A DNA stretch of 64,000 bases from Lachnospiraceae bacterium. Lineage in GTDB: Bacteria; Bacillota; Clostridia; Lachnospirales; Lachnospiraceae. The position numbers and the translations under genes are program-made. This document shows, one piece after another, positions 52,964 through 61,191 of the stretch; position 1 is the stretch's first letter, and each line of letters opens with the position of its first letter. The stretch lies in contig SVFD01000004.1 in the NCBI GenBank assembly GCA_015057025.1, forward strand, positions 186,001 through 250,000, in the 5' to 3' direction. The notes below the pieces were generated by a model. That model ran no database searches. It worked only from the letters and a program-made list of their open reading frames with translations, and was not told where the DNA came from.

Positions 52964-54434
52964 TTGTCAAATCCACCTCCATAGCTTTCATTTTCCAAAG
53001 CTTTGCGTGATTACATCCTTTTATGTTTAATGTAGTACGCATTGTATCCTTTGGGAAATATCTTGTGGTAAAAACACACTCTCCATCATTAATATATATT
53101 TCCAGCATGGAAACATCTTTTAAAATACGGATATTGCGAAGTACTTCTATTTTTGCCTTGTGTACCTTACGTCCGCAACCGCTGTTATTTGAAAATTCTA
53201 AAATAAATATACCTCGTTCCCAAGATAAAAGAATATCCTCCGACAGTTGAATTTCTTTCCTTTCCATATTGCTTCCGTCTGCCTGATGTTTCAAAACTTC
53301 TGCATTCAAAAGCTTATCATTTACTAAATCTTGTGAATACATAATTTCTATATCAAACATATCGGCGCTCACTTCTGTCACTCCGTCCGTCAATTCCTGC
53401 ACGTCATAACGCAAGGCTTTTAATTCTTCCACCGGATATTGCCTGATAACACCATTTGCTAACTTCAATTCCCTTGGAACCGTCAAAGAATGCTGCCACC
53501 CCTCTTCAATAATTGGTGTGTTTCGATATTCTTTATCCATCTCAGACACACCGCCCCAGCCGAAAAGAATACGACGTCCGTCAGGTGCAAGAAATGTTTG
53601 AGGCGCATAGAAATCAAAACCTTTGTCCAATTCGTAAAATTCATTGATGCATAAAATTTTAGCGGAAGCTCCTTCCTTTGCATCCGCTGCAATCCAGTAT
53701 CCGGCATGATGGGGATTCTGGTATCGATACTCTTCCCTTTTCACACCTTGCGGACAACATATCAACACCTGCTGCCCATCCAGTTCAAACAAATCCGGAC
53801 ACTCCCACATAAAGCCAAAGTCTTCATCGGAAGTGATTTCTTCTTTTAATGTCCAAGTCATTTTATCTGCGGAAATATAATGAAGAATTGCTCCCTTATC
53901 ATCTTTTTTCCGACCGCCTAAAACCATGTGATAGGTATCTGCTTCTTTCCATACCTTAGGGTCACGCACATGGCAGGTATAATCCACAGGATAATCATTA
54001 TTTGTTAAAAGTAACTTTTTTTCACTAAAATGTATTCCGTCTTCACTGTACAAATAAATTACGTTAGCGCCGCGCCCCGTATGAATATAATCATAGTCTC
54101 CCTCTTCTTCCACATTACCGGTATAAAAGAGTTCCAGCAAACCATCCCCGGTAAAAGCGCAACCCGAAAAAGCACCATTTCTGTCCCAGTCACAATCACT
54201 CTTAATCGCAATGCCTTCGTATTTCCATTGCAATAAATCCGGTGACGTATAATGTCCCCAGTATCTCTCATAATTACAAGGGCCGGAGGGTGCATACTGA
54301 AAGAACACATGATAAAGACCTTTATAAAAACATAATCCGTTGGGATCATTCATCCACCCGGTGGGTGGCATCAGATGAAATTTTAATCGATATTTCCCAT
54401 CGTCTCTGTCATATTTTATTTTCGATTTACCCAT
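52950..54434 (-). CDS. GH32 sucrose(-6-phosphate) hydrolase/fructanase
   Basis: A 494-residue glycoside hydrolase family 32 enzyme without signal peptide, so intracellular. Catalytic motifs are WMNDPNG (nucleophile Asp, about residue 29), RDPKVW (transition-state Asp) and WECPDLF (acid/base Glu). The C-terminal beta-sandwich (about 340-494) is present. The start MGKSKIK has GGAG about 10 bases upstream; a TTG at 54455 is less likely. With fructokinase it forms a sucrose or fructo-oligosaccharide catabolic unit, but no PTS or transporter gene is adjacent. Confidence 0.92.
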   Translation of the reverse strand: MGKSKIKYDRDDGKYRLKFHLMPPTGWMNDPNGLCFYKGLYHVFFQYAPSGPCNYERYWGHYTSPDLLQWKYEGIAIKSDCDWDRNGAFSGCAFTGDGLLELFYTGNVEEEGDYDYIHTGRGANVIYLYSEDGIHFSEKKLLLTNNDYPVDYTCHVRDPKVWKEADTYHMVLGGRKKDDKGAILHYISADKMTWTLKEEITSDEDFGFMWECPDLFELDGQQVLICCPQGVKREEYRYQNPHHAGYWIAADAKEGASAKILCINEFYELDKGFDFYAPQTFLAPDGRRILFGWGGVSEMDKEYRNTPIIEEGWQHSLTVPRELKLANGVIRQYPVEELKALRYDVQELTDGVTEVSADMFDIEIMYSQDLVNDKLLNAEVLKHQADGSNMERKEIQLSEDILLSWERGIFILEFSNNSGCGRKVHKAKIEVLRNIRILKDVSMLEIYINDGECVFTTRYFPKDTMRTTLNIKGCNHAKLWKMKAMEVDLTNAEQ

Positions 54435-54464
54435 TAAACGCCGTCTCCGTTTCAAATATTTTAT

Positions 54465-54608
54465 CTAGAAAAACCAACCAAACCCAAAGCCGAAATCCAT
54501 TGCTATTACAGCACCTATTACGAGGAAAATGGTTATAATAGTTAAAACGATTACTCCCGGTTTGGTATATATGAAATTTTTCTTTTCCTTTTGTTCATGT
54601 TCCGCCAT
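54465..54608 (-). CDS. Small single-membrane-segment protein (47 aa)
   Basis: A short frame from ATG 54608 to TAG 54465: a charged N-terminus (MAEHEQKEKKNF), one hydrophobic segment (about residues 18-38) and a C-terminus of Phe/Gly repeats ending GFGFGWFF. A weak CAGG lies about 8 bases before the ATG. It ends 30 bases before the GH32 start and may be co-transcribed with it. I do not recognise a family; translation is plausible but unproven. Confidence 0.45.
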   Translation of the reverse strand: MAEHEQKEKKNFIYTKPGVIVLTIITIFLVIGAVIAMDFGFGFGWFF

Positions 54609-54670
54609 TTTGATACCTGCCTGTCAATTTTAACTAATTCATATAGATTTACTATACAATATTTAACAAA

Positions 54671-54708
54671 TAAAAAAAAGAACAAGCTTCTTTAAACTTG
54701 TTCTTTTC
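54671..54708 (-). terminator. Terminator of the DUF6440 gene
   Basis: An 11-bp stem (54676-54686 with 54697-54707), 10-base loop and eight Ts on the minus strand. Confidence 0.85.
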
Positions 54709-54732
54709 TTAATCCTTTATATAGCTATATTT

Positions 54733-54927
54733 TTAGCATTCTTCCGCAGATACAACCGGCTTTCCTTCTGCATCCACAAGTACAGTTAATCCGCCGGCGT
54801 AACCACTTTTAATCCAGAGATAATTTACTCCGGTTTCCTTGTCGACAATTACCTGTATCAAACCGGAATCCGAAAGTTGAGCTCCTTCTTTTTCTTTTAC
54901 AATAAATCTGTCTGCTTTTTTACCCAT
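54733..54927 (-). CDS. DUF6440-like small protein
   Basis: A 64-residue protein whose core VIVDKETGVNYLWIKSGYAG and the following GLTVLVDAEGKPV resemble the DUF6440 family, a group of small proteins of unknown function common in Firmicutes. AAGGAGG precedes the ATG by 5 bases. It ends in a strong terminator and starts about 60 bases after the XRE gene. Confidence 0.75.
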   Translation of the reverse strand: MGKKADRFIVKEKEGAQLSDSGLIQVIVDKETGVNYLWIKSGYAGGLTVLVDAEGKPVVSAEEC

Positions 54928-54986
54928 ATTCTCCTCCTTATATTGTATGTAAACATAGCCTTACATAATATTGTAATATTATTATA

Positions 54987-55181
54987 TCATTCTTCCCAGA
55001 ATAATTCATCTAACGTCTTCCCAAGAGTTTTACAAATCGCAAGACACAGATTAATGGTTGGATTGTAATCACCCTTCTCTATGGCATTGATGGTCTGCCT
55101 TGACACTCCTACCTTATCTGCCAAATCCTGCTGTGACATATCAAGGGCAGCACGGGCAGATTTCAGTCTTAAATTTTTCAT
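54987..55181 (-). CDS. Small XRE-family regulator (YozG/YgzD-like)
   Basis: A 64-residue Cro/CI-type HTH protein (MSQQDLADKVGVSRQTINAI at about residues 15-34, ending ELFWEE). The start MKNLRL has AAGGAAG upstream; the longer frame to 55238 overlaps the membrane-protein gene and lacks a ribosome binding site. It begins 1 base after the stop of the preceding membrane gene. Pairs of this HTH with a multi-pass membrane protein are frequent in Firmicutes, and the HTH probably controls the pair. Confidence 0.88.
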   Translation of the reverse strand: MKNLRLKSARAALDMSQQDLADKVGVSRQTINAIEKGDYNPTINLCLAICKTLGKTLDELFWEE

Positions 55182-55182
55182 G

Positions 55183-56193
55183 CTACTCTTCCTTTCCGTC
55201 TTTGATTTGCTTAAGCAGCAAAACAATAAACACAACAATAAACATCAAAGAACAGAACAAATTCGTGCTACGGAATGTGAAAGCTCCGTTTTCCATAATA
55301 ACACCGGCAAATATGTTTCCGATTCCTATTACCAGATTTAATGCACCAATAAGACCAAACATAATCAATAAACTTTTACGATTCTCATTTAACGCAAAGT
55401 ATCCGTCATTCCAAATACAATAACTTGCAAATACTGAAACTCCAACTATGATACTTGCCGTCATAGCCACTTCCATGTTACTGAATAAGGGAATTTCAAG
55501 AATCTTCAAAAACAATAATACCGCATTACTAATCATAAGAGTAAAGAAGCCATACTTGAAACCTCTACCTCTTACCAGTTCCTGACGCTCATCAAACTGA
55601 TTTTTTGTCTCGTCCCCCTTCTTGGTTATTGCAAGTAAAATAGCCACCACCAATAGTCCGATTGCAAACCCGATAACAACTGCTACTTTAAAACCAATAC
55701 CCAAATCCGAGGCTTCTTCCAAGCCTATGCTATAATTTGTAGTCCATGTACCATTTTCTTTATACTCATAAAAATCGTCACCTGCTTCATCAATACCATG
55801 CTCTGCAAGAAACTGATTCATTGATTCAGCATTTGTAAGATACGTCACTTCAACATTATAAGTCCCTGCCTGTAATTCCATAGGAACGGATTCCGCAAGA
55901 CATCCTTCTGCGGTACAGGCAAACACAATATCACCCTCAGAAGATGTCACACTCATGCCGGTAACCATTCCCGGCTCTCCCATCCATTCATAACGCCAAT
56001 AGTATTCCCCGCCTTCTTCTACCACAAACTCTTTACTTTCTCCTGCCGGATTAGGCGCTCCGTCTTCTACGTTCACTGTTCCGGTAAAGCTAAGTTCCTT
56101 TGCCGGAGTATCTGTAATAATCATAGCCACACCCAACGCTATTAAGACAAAAATCAAAATGCTGCATACTATAATGGTGATTTTCTTTTTCAT
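55183..56193 (-). CDS. Multi-pass membrane protein paired with an XRE regulator
   Basis: A 336-residue protein: one N-terminal membrane segment (about residues 5-26), an extracytoplasmic beta-rich domain (about 30-165; acidic, with a Cys pair in FACTAEGCLAES), then five more membrane segments. The cytoplasmic sequence FDERQELVRGRGFKYGF after the second segment resembles DUF2178/DUF3796-type proteins found next to small XRE regulators. The start MKKKITI has GAGGAG about 9 bases upstream; a longer frame to 56307 is rejected. Function unknown; sensing of an envelope signal is speculation. Confidence 0.75.
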   Translation of the reverse strand: MKKKITIIVCSILIFVLIALGVAMIITDTPAKELSFTGTVNVEDGAPNPAGESKEFVVEEGGEYYWRYEWMGEPGMVTGMSVTSSEGDIVFACTAEGCLAESVPMELQAGTYNVEVTYLTNAESMNQFLAEHGIDEAGDDFYEYKENGTWTTNYSIGLEEASDLGIGFKVAVVIGFAIGLLVVAILLAITKKGDETKNQFDERQELVRGRGFKYGFFTLMISNAVLLFLKILEIPLFSNMEVAMTASIIVGVSVFASYCIWNDGYFALNENRKSLLIMFGLIGALNLVIGIGNIFAGVIMENGAFTFRSTNLFCSLMFIVVFIVLLLKQIKDGKEE

Positions 56194-56378
56194 TCTTTTA
56201 TTCTCCTCTTTCAGTAAACTCATCCTGCATCTTTTACAAAAATAGCTTTCGGTCTCGAAGTCATCTCTTTGTAACATCACCTTATCACTCGCCTTACTTT
56301 TTGTCAAGTATATTTTACATTTTATTTTCTTAATTTGACATTTGTGAATTATGTCAACTTATTGTCTCATGTTGAATT

Positions 56379-56410
56379 TCAAAAAAAGAACCTCTTAACA
56401 AGAGGTTCTT
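56379..56410 (-). terminator. Terminator of the double-flavodoxin gene
   Basis: An 11-bp stem (56386-56396 with 56400-56410), 3-base loop and seven Ts on the minus strand. Confidence 0.9.
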
Positions 56411-56434
56411 ACATAGCTTCTTATCCTAATATTC

Positions 56435-57850
56435 TTATTTCTTACCTTCTTCTTTCTCCAGCTTATCCAATACCTTTTTATAAGGCATCAGCATACCTTC
56501 ATTCATTTTATTACCCATCTTCGTCTTAATCTTCTTATTGGACAATATCATACCCACAAGGTACATTCCCATGATGGTTCCTTTCTTCTTTTGCGGAAAG
56601 TCATACTGCTTGTGTTTTTTATAAAATTTGTGATCCGCCCTCATCATTCCCCGCATCATATAAATTAAATCACGGAAAATTTTCATGCCGCCCACGCCTA
56701 AGAAATTCTGGGGTTGCACGTAACTGTGCTCAAGTGCATATTCCAAGGTAGCAGCCAATTCATCAATTTCCCTATCCGGATTATACTCATTGGTTGCCAC
56801 GCCTGCCAGGAAATTATGGCCAACCTCAGCACGACCCTCAATTATCATGCGAAGATTCTCTTCCCGGCTGTAGTGTCCGTTCACCAAATAACCAAAAGGC
56901 ATTCCCATAGTCACAGTACGATGTCCGTTGCAAAACTGTCTGTCATCATACATTTTAAAACGTGCACCCATGGAATGGTCTTTTATCGTAAACGCATATA
57001 CAATGGCATCTCCTGTCTGAATATTATTTCGAAGATACTCATCAAAACCATCCTTGTAAATACATTTGCCATCTGTTGCACAGTTAAAACAACTTATACA
57101 GCCGCCTTTTAAAGGATATTCTCTTATATTGACCACTTCAGTTAATCCTTTAAAAACTTTGCAAAAACGGGAAATCATATCATTTAATGCCTTGTTTTCA
57201 GGTTCACAGTCGGTTACAATTACTACTTTTTTACTACATATATTAAAGGCAACGTCACCATTCCTGTTTTCTGCATCCGTACATTCAAACTTTTCCCCGA
57301 CACTGTTCTTCACTGGCACTGTTGTCGCTACCAATGGTTTTAAATCTGCTGCCACAGGGACCCTTTCATACTTGTCCTGTTGTACACACCAAAGAAAATA
57401 TCGGAAGAATTGTTCCGCTTCTTTTTGTCCGGATTCTTTCGTTAAATCATCCATATTGGCGGACAATCCTTTTACATACTTTAACCCTAAATCCTGACAA
57501 TTCTCCATGACATAGCGGTGAGCAGTTACATCATAAAAATGCATCGAAGTACTTAACTGAGTCGCAAACTTTCCTTTTACCTCTATTCCGTTTTCTTTCC
57601 ATAATTCAAAAAATCGGTGCAATTGGCAGGGTGCTATGAAAGTATATACCGGATAACTGAATAAAAAAGCATCCGCAGATTGTAAGACCTTAGCCGCTTC
57701 CGAAAAATCTTTCTCCAGAGCCTTAATTTTGGCTCCCACGTTTAATATTTCAAATTCTATTTCCGGAAATTTTTTCTGCCAAAACAATACAGTCTGTAAA
57801 GTTACACTGTAATCGCCTTTGGGACTTCCGTTTAAAACTGCTATTTTCAT
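56435..57850 (-). CDS. Two-domain flavodoxin-fold NADPH-dependent FMN reductase-like protein
   Basis: A 471-residue protein with two flavodoxin-like units. The N-terminal unit (about 1-175) starts MKIAVLNGSPKGDYSV (phosphate loop) and has FLFSYPVYTF. The second (about 210-400) starts KKVVIVTDCEPENK and has a cysteine cluster GCISCFNCATDGKC, as in iron-sulfur flavoproteins, plus MGMPFGYLVNGHYS. The C-terminal 70 residues are basic. GGAGG lies 6 bases before the ATG; the frame upstream to 57991 overlaps the divergent gene. It probably reduces a quinone or other small molecule; the electron partner is unknown. Confidence 0.82.
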   Translation of the reverse strand: MKIAVLNGSPKGDYSVTLQTVLFWQKKFPEIEFEILNVGAKIKALEKDFSEAAKVLQSADAFLFSYPVYTFIAPCQLHRFFELWKENGIEVKGKFATQLSTSMHFYDVTAHRYVMENCQDLGLKYVKGLSANMDDLTKESGQKEAEQFFRYFLWCVQQDKYERVPVAADLKPLVATTVPVKNSVGEKFECTDAENRNGDVAFNICSKKVVIVTDCEPENKALNDMISRFCKVFKGLTEVVNIREYPLKGGCISCFNCATDGKCIYKDGFDEYLRNNIQTGDAIVYAFTIKDHSMGARFKMYDDRQFCNGHRTVTMGMPFGYLVNGHYSREENLRMIIEGRAEVGHNFLAGVATNEYNPDREIDELAATLEYALEHSYVQPQNFLGVGGMKIFRDLIYMMRGMMRADHKFYKKHKQYDFPQKKKGTIMGMYLVGMILSNKKIKTKMGNKMNEGMLMPYKKVLDKLEKEEGKK

Positions 57851-57935
57851 ATAAAACCTCCATGCTCCGATAATGAATAAATAATCCGTTCCTTTTCTAC
57901 ATATACTATACCAAAAACTTCTTACGAGGTACGAT

Positions 57936-58469
57936 ATGAATCCCACATACACATCCGCAGAACGAAAGCGAATCAAAACTGCTGAACTCATTGCCTTTAT
58001 TATAGCCTCTATTTTAGGTGTACTTTTTCATTTTGTATATGGATGGACCGGTGAAATACGCATCATCGGTTTCTTTGTTCCCGTAAATGAATCTATTTGG
58101 GAACATCTCAAACTTGTCTTTTATCCTATTGCCTTAGTATCCGTGGCAGAATATTACCTTGCAGGTATACGTCCGGATAATTTCCTTTGTATCAAAATAC
58201 GTTCAATTTGGATTGGTATGATTAGCACCGTTATCATTTTCTATACTTATGTAGGCGTATGGGGCAATACTGTTGAGTGGTTGAATATCGTAGTATATTT
58301 TCTCGCCATGGGAATCGCTTATTGCTTCAGTTGCAAACGTCTGATACATCCTGAACAAACCCAAAATACTCCGGTTCTTTGCGCCCTCAGTTTTGCAGCT
58401 GTCGCAATTCTTTTTATGATTTTCAGCCTTTATCCGCCTTCCATCGGTATATTCACAGTTCCTTCATAG
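57936..58469 (+). CDS. DUF6512-like membrane protein
   Basis: A 177-residue membrane protein with about five hydrophobic segments. GFFVPVNESIWEHLKLVFYP (about residues 46-65) is the characteristic block of the DUF6512 family, of unknown function. GAGG precedes the ATG. Divergent from the flavodoxin gene with only 85 bases between the starts, so promoters must overlap there. Confidence 0.75.
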   Translation: MNPTYTSAERKRIKTAELIAFIIASILGVLFHFVYGWTGEIRIIGFFVPVNESIWEHLKLVFYPIALVSVAEYYLAGIRPDNFLCIKIRSIWIGMISTVIIFYTYVGVWGNTVEWLNIVVYFLAMGIAYCFSCKRLIHPEQTQNTPVLCALSFAAVAILFMIFSLYPPSIGIFTVPS

Positions 58470-58493
58470 TTCACTTTCTTTAATCAAACTTTT

Positions 58494-58519
58494 CCCCCAA
58501 TGCCTTTACACATTGGGGG
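58494..58519 (+). terminator. Hairpin between convergent DUF6512 and OLD-like genes
   Basis: A 9-bp stem CCCCCAATG/CATTGGGGG (58494-58502 with 58511-58519), but no clean T-run on either strand, so terminator activity is uncertain. Confidence 0.45.
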
Positions 58520-58539
58520 ATTCATCATTACTTACCTTT

Positions 58540-60402
58540 TCATTCTATCTTTCGACTGTCAAAAAACATAAATGAATCAATAGTATCCAAAATATCTCTA
58601 AACGTATCTCTATCCGCTACATCGATATATTTCTTTAGAATTTCATTTTCTTTTTCACCACGATAACGTCCGTAAAAAATATCAAATAAGTTATGTCCTC
58701 TGCCATAGATTAATATTGTCTCAAGGTTACGCTTAATATCTTCTTTGGAACGAATGTTAATACCTGTTTTTTCCCTCATTCTTACAAAACTCTTAATCCG
58801 GTACAAATACTGATTATATTTATCAAACAGAATCTCATAAAAAGCTTCTTCATTCTCGATAACACCAATCTTCGCCATTACCTTCGGATTCAAAAAATAA
58901 TTTTCAAAAGAATAGTATTTTAAAATTAAAACATTCTTCTCCTGCACCCTGGGTAATGCACCGGTATCCTGTTTCTCCCGGTTTGCGTAGTATGTGCACA
59001 GCTGCTCTTTTAATTCATCAGCATCCTTACCGTCACCGTCACGAATCATTAAGAAATGATCTTTTAAATACAACTGATTCATATATTTTAAATTAGCATA
59101 GGTTCGGATATTGGTACAACTGTTGGTCGCCACAATAGCAATACGTTGTAAATTACCTTCACTGTCATAAACCTCTGAATAATACTTATTCAAAAGTAAA
59201 GGCAATCGGTTTCTGTCCTGCTTACCTTCCACAATGAATACAAAACTTACATTCATAAAATCATTAGCACTAAAGCCCAAATCATCCAGAATCCGCCCGA
59301 TATCATTCTGTTCGCGAATAACAGGGCAACCTTCTGCATTCAATTGCACCTGCTTAATATGTTTCTTACTGAAGTTAAAAATCATAGTCGGCGAATGCGT
59401 TGAAAAAATTACCTGATTCTTCTCGGATAATTTATACAAGGTCTCACTGGCAGTCTTCTGCAATTCCGGATGCAGAAACAACTCCGGATCCTCCATCATT
59501 AGAATGCAGGGAAGTTTCTCTTCTTCCTGCATGTAGGTTTCCAACAGCGACAAAATATAAATGCTTTTCATACCTTCACTCATGTCATGAATGGATTCCG
59601 GAATATCGCTGTTTTCACGATAGCGTACCACTTCCACATCCATAAGTGCCGACATATCCACATTCATCTGAGTAACCAATTGGTCTCTCTGCCCGGAATT
59701 TCTGCGAAAACACTGATTCATCCGTTCCATGAAGTCATCACTGTCCAAATGAAGCATTTTATACTCCAGAAGCTTTTCTGTCTCAAATACCGTTAATTCA
59801 CTGACAGCTTTTTTCTCAATTTTTCCCATGCACTGAAAACAGGTATTACATTGCCTGCTTTCATCAAACATACACTTATTTTCTGCCAATGCATTAATCG
59901 TCTTCTCGCGAATACCTGTACGCAGAATGTCATTTTCTATTTCTTCAATATCTCTGCGATGATCAATATAATAAATCTTAGGTAAAATCAACGGAATATA
60001 CTCATTGTCTTTTTTGATACCATCACTGTAACGTATTTTTCCTTCCTTATTGGCTACAAAAGTAAAAGTAAGCAAGCCATCTTTATAAGAAGGAAATTTC
60101 TCGCAAAAATCCTGATAAAAAAGCTCGTATTTTTTGAAACGGCTGATGGTCCCCTGTCTGTGCAACAGCGTAAGTGCTTCATCAGATAAAGACATTTTGA
60201 CTGTAATTTCAATATTATTGCTTACCTCATTAAAATGTTTCGGCAATACTTCCTTCTGTCCGCATGCAGTAAGAATCGCATCCAGAATGGCAGTTTTACC
60301 TACACTGTTTTTTCCGATAAAAATACAGGCATTTTCCATCTGTTTGATTTCAAGTTCTTTGATAAATTTATAATTTTTTATCTTTAACGATTCTATCTTC
60401 AC
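58540..60402 (-). CDS. OLD-family ATPase/TOPRIM nuclease
   Basis: A 620-residue protein: an N-terminal ABC/SMC-like ATPase (IKNYKFIKELEI; Walker A GKNSVGKTAIL near residue 30; SEGMKSIYILSLLE; Walker B LMMEDPELFLHP) and a C-terminal TOPRIM domain (FVFIVEGKQDRNRLP and MIRDGDGKD with the acidic metal ligands). A cysteine cluster RQCNTCFQC (about residue 185) inside the ATPase is unusual and may bind zinc. OLD proteins are DNA nucleases, several in anti-phage systems (Old, GajA). The start is GTG 60402 with GGGAGGGG upstream. It stands alone: no UvrD/GajB-like partner is adjacent. Confidence 0.85.
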   Translation of the reverse strand: MKIESLKIKNYKFIKELEIKQMENACIFIGKNSVGKTAILDAILTACGQKEVLPKHFNEVSNNIEITVKMSLSDEALTLLHRQGTISRFKKYELFYQDFCEKFPSYKDGLLTFTFVANKEGKIRYSDGIKKDNEYIPLILPKIYYIDHRRDIEEIENDILRTGIREKTINALAENKCMFDESRQCNTCFQCMGKIEKKAVSELTVFETEKLLEYKMLHLDSDDFMERMNQCFRRNSGQRDQLVTQMNVDMSALMDVEVVRYRENSDIPESIHDMSEGMKSIYILSLLETYMQEEEKLPCILMMEDPELFLHPELQKTASETLYKLSEKNQVIFSTHSPTMIFNFSKKHIKQVQLNAEGCPVIREQNDIGRILDDLGFSANDFMNVSFVFIVEGKQDRNRLPLLLNKYYSEVYDSEGNLQRIAIVATNSCTNIRTYANLKYMNQLYLKDHFLMIRDGDGKDADELKEQLCTYYANREKQDTGALPRVQEKNVLILKYYSFENYFLNPKVMAKIGVIENEEAFYEILFDKYNQYLYRIKSFVRMREKTGINIRSKEDIKRNLETILIYGRGHNLFDIFYGRYRGEKENEILKKYIDVADRDTFRDILDTIDSFMFFDSRKIE

Positions 60403-60554
60403 TGCTACCCCTCCCATCATATTTCCATTATAGAATCACACGTTTCCTACGTCAACGATTCCTTATATATAAAATGCGCCATGTGCAATTTTAGTATTTT
60501 TTCTTTTAAAAATAGTTATTTTTATACATATTTTACAAAAAATTTATTTTTTGA

Positions 60555-60582
60555 TTGACAAAAAATTATTTTTGAATATTAT
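60555..60582 (+). promoter_or_regulatory. Promoter of the small lipoprotein gene
   Basis: TTGACA (60555-60560), 16-base spacer, TATTAT (60577-60582), in very AT-rich DNA. Confidence 0.7.
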
Positions 60583-60626
60583 GATATTGTACGTAAACAT
60601 ATAATTTTGAAAGGGGAATTATCCTA

Positions 60627-61034
60627 ATGAAAAAGAGATTAGTAATTTTATTCGCTGCAATGGCTATGGTACTCAGCTTAGTAGCTTGCGGAAAGCCTGC
60701 TACTGTTGAAGAATACTACACACAGCCTATCGTAAAACAGGCTTTGGATGCCGAAATCGATTCACTGAAAAATGATAGCACATCTGTTTATTCAGATCTT
60801 GGCTACTCTGTAGAAGGTAACACTTTTACATACTGGTTCCAGTTTGCTACTCAGATTGAAGATGTTGAAACAGCAGCTACCCAGCTTGAAGCTGCTATGA
60901 CTGATGAAATGATGAGCGGTATCGTTGCTGACGTTGAAACTGAATGCGGTGTAACAGGAATTACCTGTGAATACATCTACTACAATGCAGATGGTACAGT
61001 AATCTATCAGGATTCTTACTCAACTGAACAGTAA
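60627..61034 (+). CDS. Small lipoprotein (DUF4854-like)
   Basis: A 135-residue exported lipoprotein: signal peptide with lipobox LVAC (Cys at about 21), then an acidic alpha/beta domain (TVEEYYTQPIVKQALDAEI, TYWFQFATQIED, DGTVIYQDSYS). It resembles DUF4854 lipoproteins of Clostridia; function unknown. AAAGGGG lies about 10 bases before the ATG. Monocistronic with a strong promoter and terminator, suggesting abundant expression. Confidence 0.8.
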   Translation: MKKRLVILFAAMAMVLSLVACGKPATVEEYYTQPIVKQALDAEIDSLKNDSTSVYSDLGYSVEGNTFTYWFQFATQIEDVETAATQLEAAMTDEMMSGIVADVETECGVTGITCEYIYYNADGTVIYQDSYSTEQ

Positions 61035-61046
61035 TTTAAGCAATTC

Positions 61047-61080
61047 AAATCCCCGGCGGATATCCGTCGGGGATTTTTTA
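61047..61080 (+). terminator. Terminator of the lipoprotein gene
   Basis: A long GC-rich stem (about 61047-61060 with 61062-61076, one mismatch) and six Ts. Confidence 0.9.
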
Positions 61081-61099
61081 TACCTCTTTTACTTTAATA

Positions 61100-61128
61100 T
61101 TGCACAATCCCGCATTTTTTATTATTAT
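61100..61128 (+). promoter_or_regulatory. Probable promoter of glnA
   Basis: TTGCAC (61100-61105), 17-base spacer, TATTAT (61123-61128). The ~60-base leader has a GTTGTTTG/CAAACAAC hairpin just before the ribosome binding site. Confidence 0.6.
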
Positions 61129-61191
61129 AAATCTGTAGTTGTTTGTACCTGTAAATCAAACAACAAATTTTACCTATGGAGGAAAACAAAG

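Noticed and set aside
54059-54538. Reading frames antisense or out of frame within GH32
   Set aside because: They overlap a clearly conserved enzyme gene and lack ribosome binding sites.
61129-61191. Glutamine riboswitch before glnA
   Set aside because: Only a simple 8-bp hairpin is visible; the conserved glnA-motif bases are not seen.
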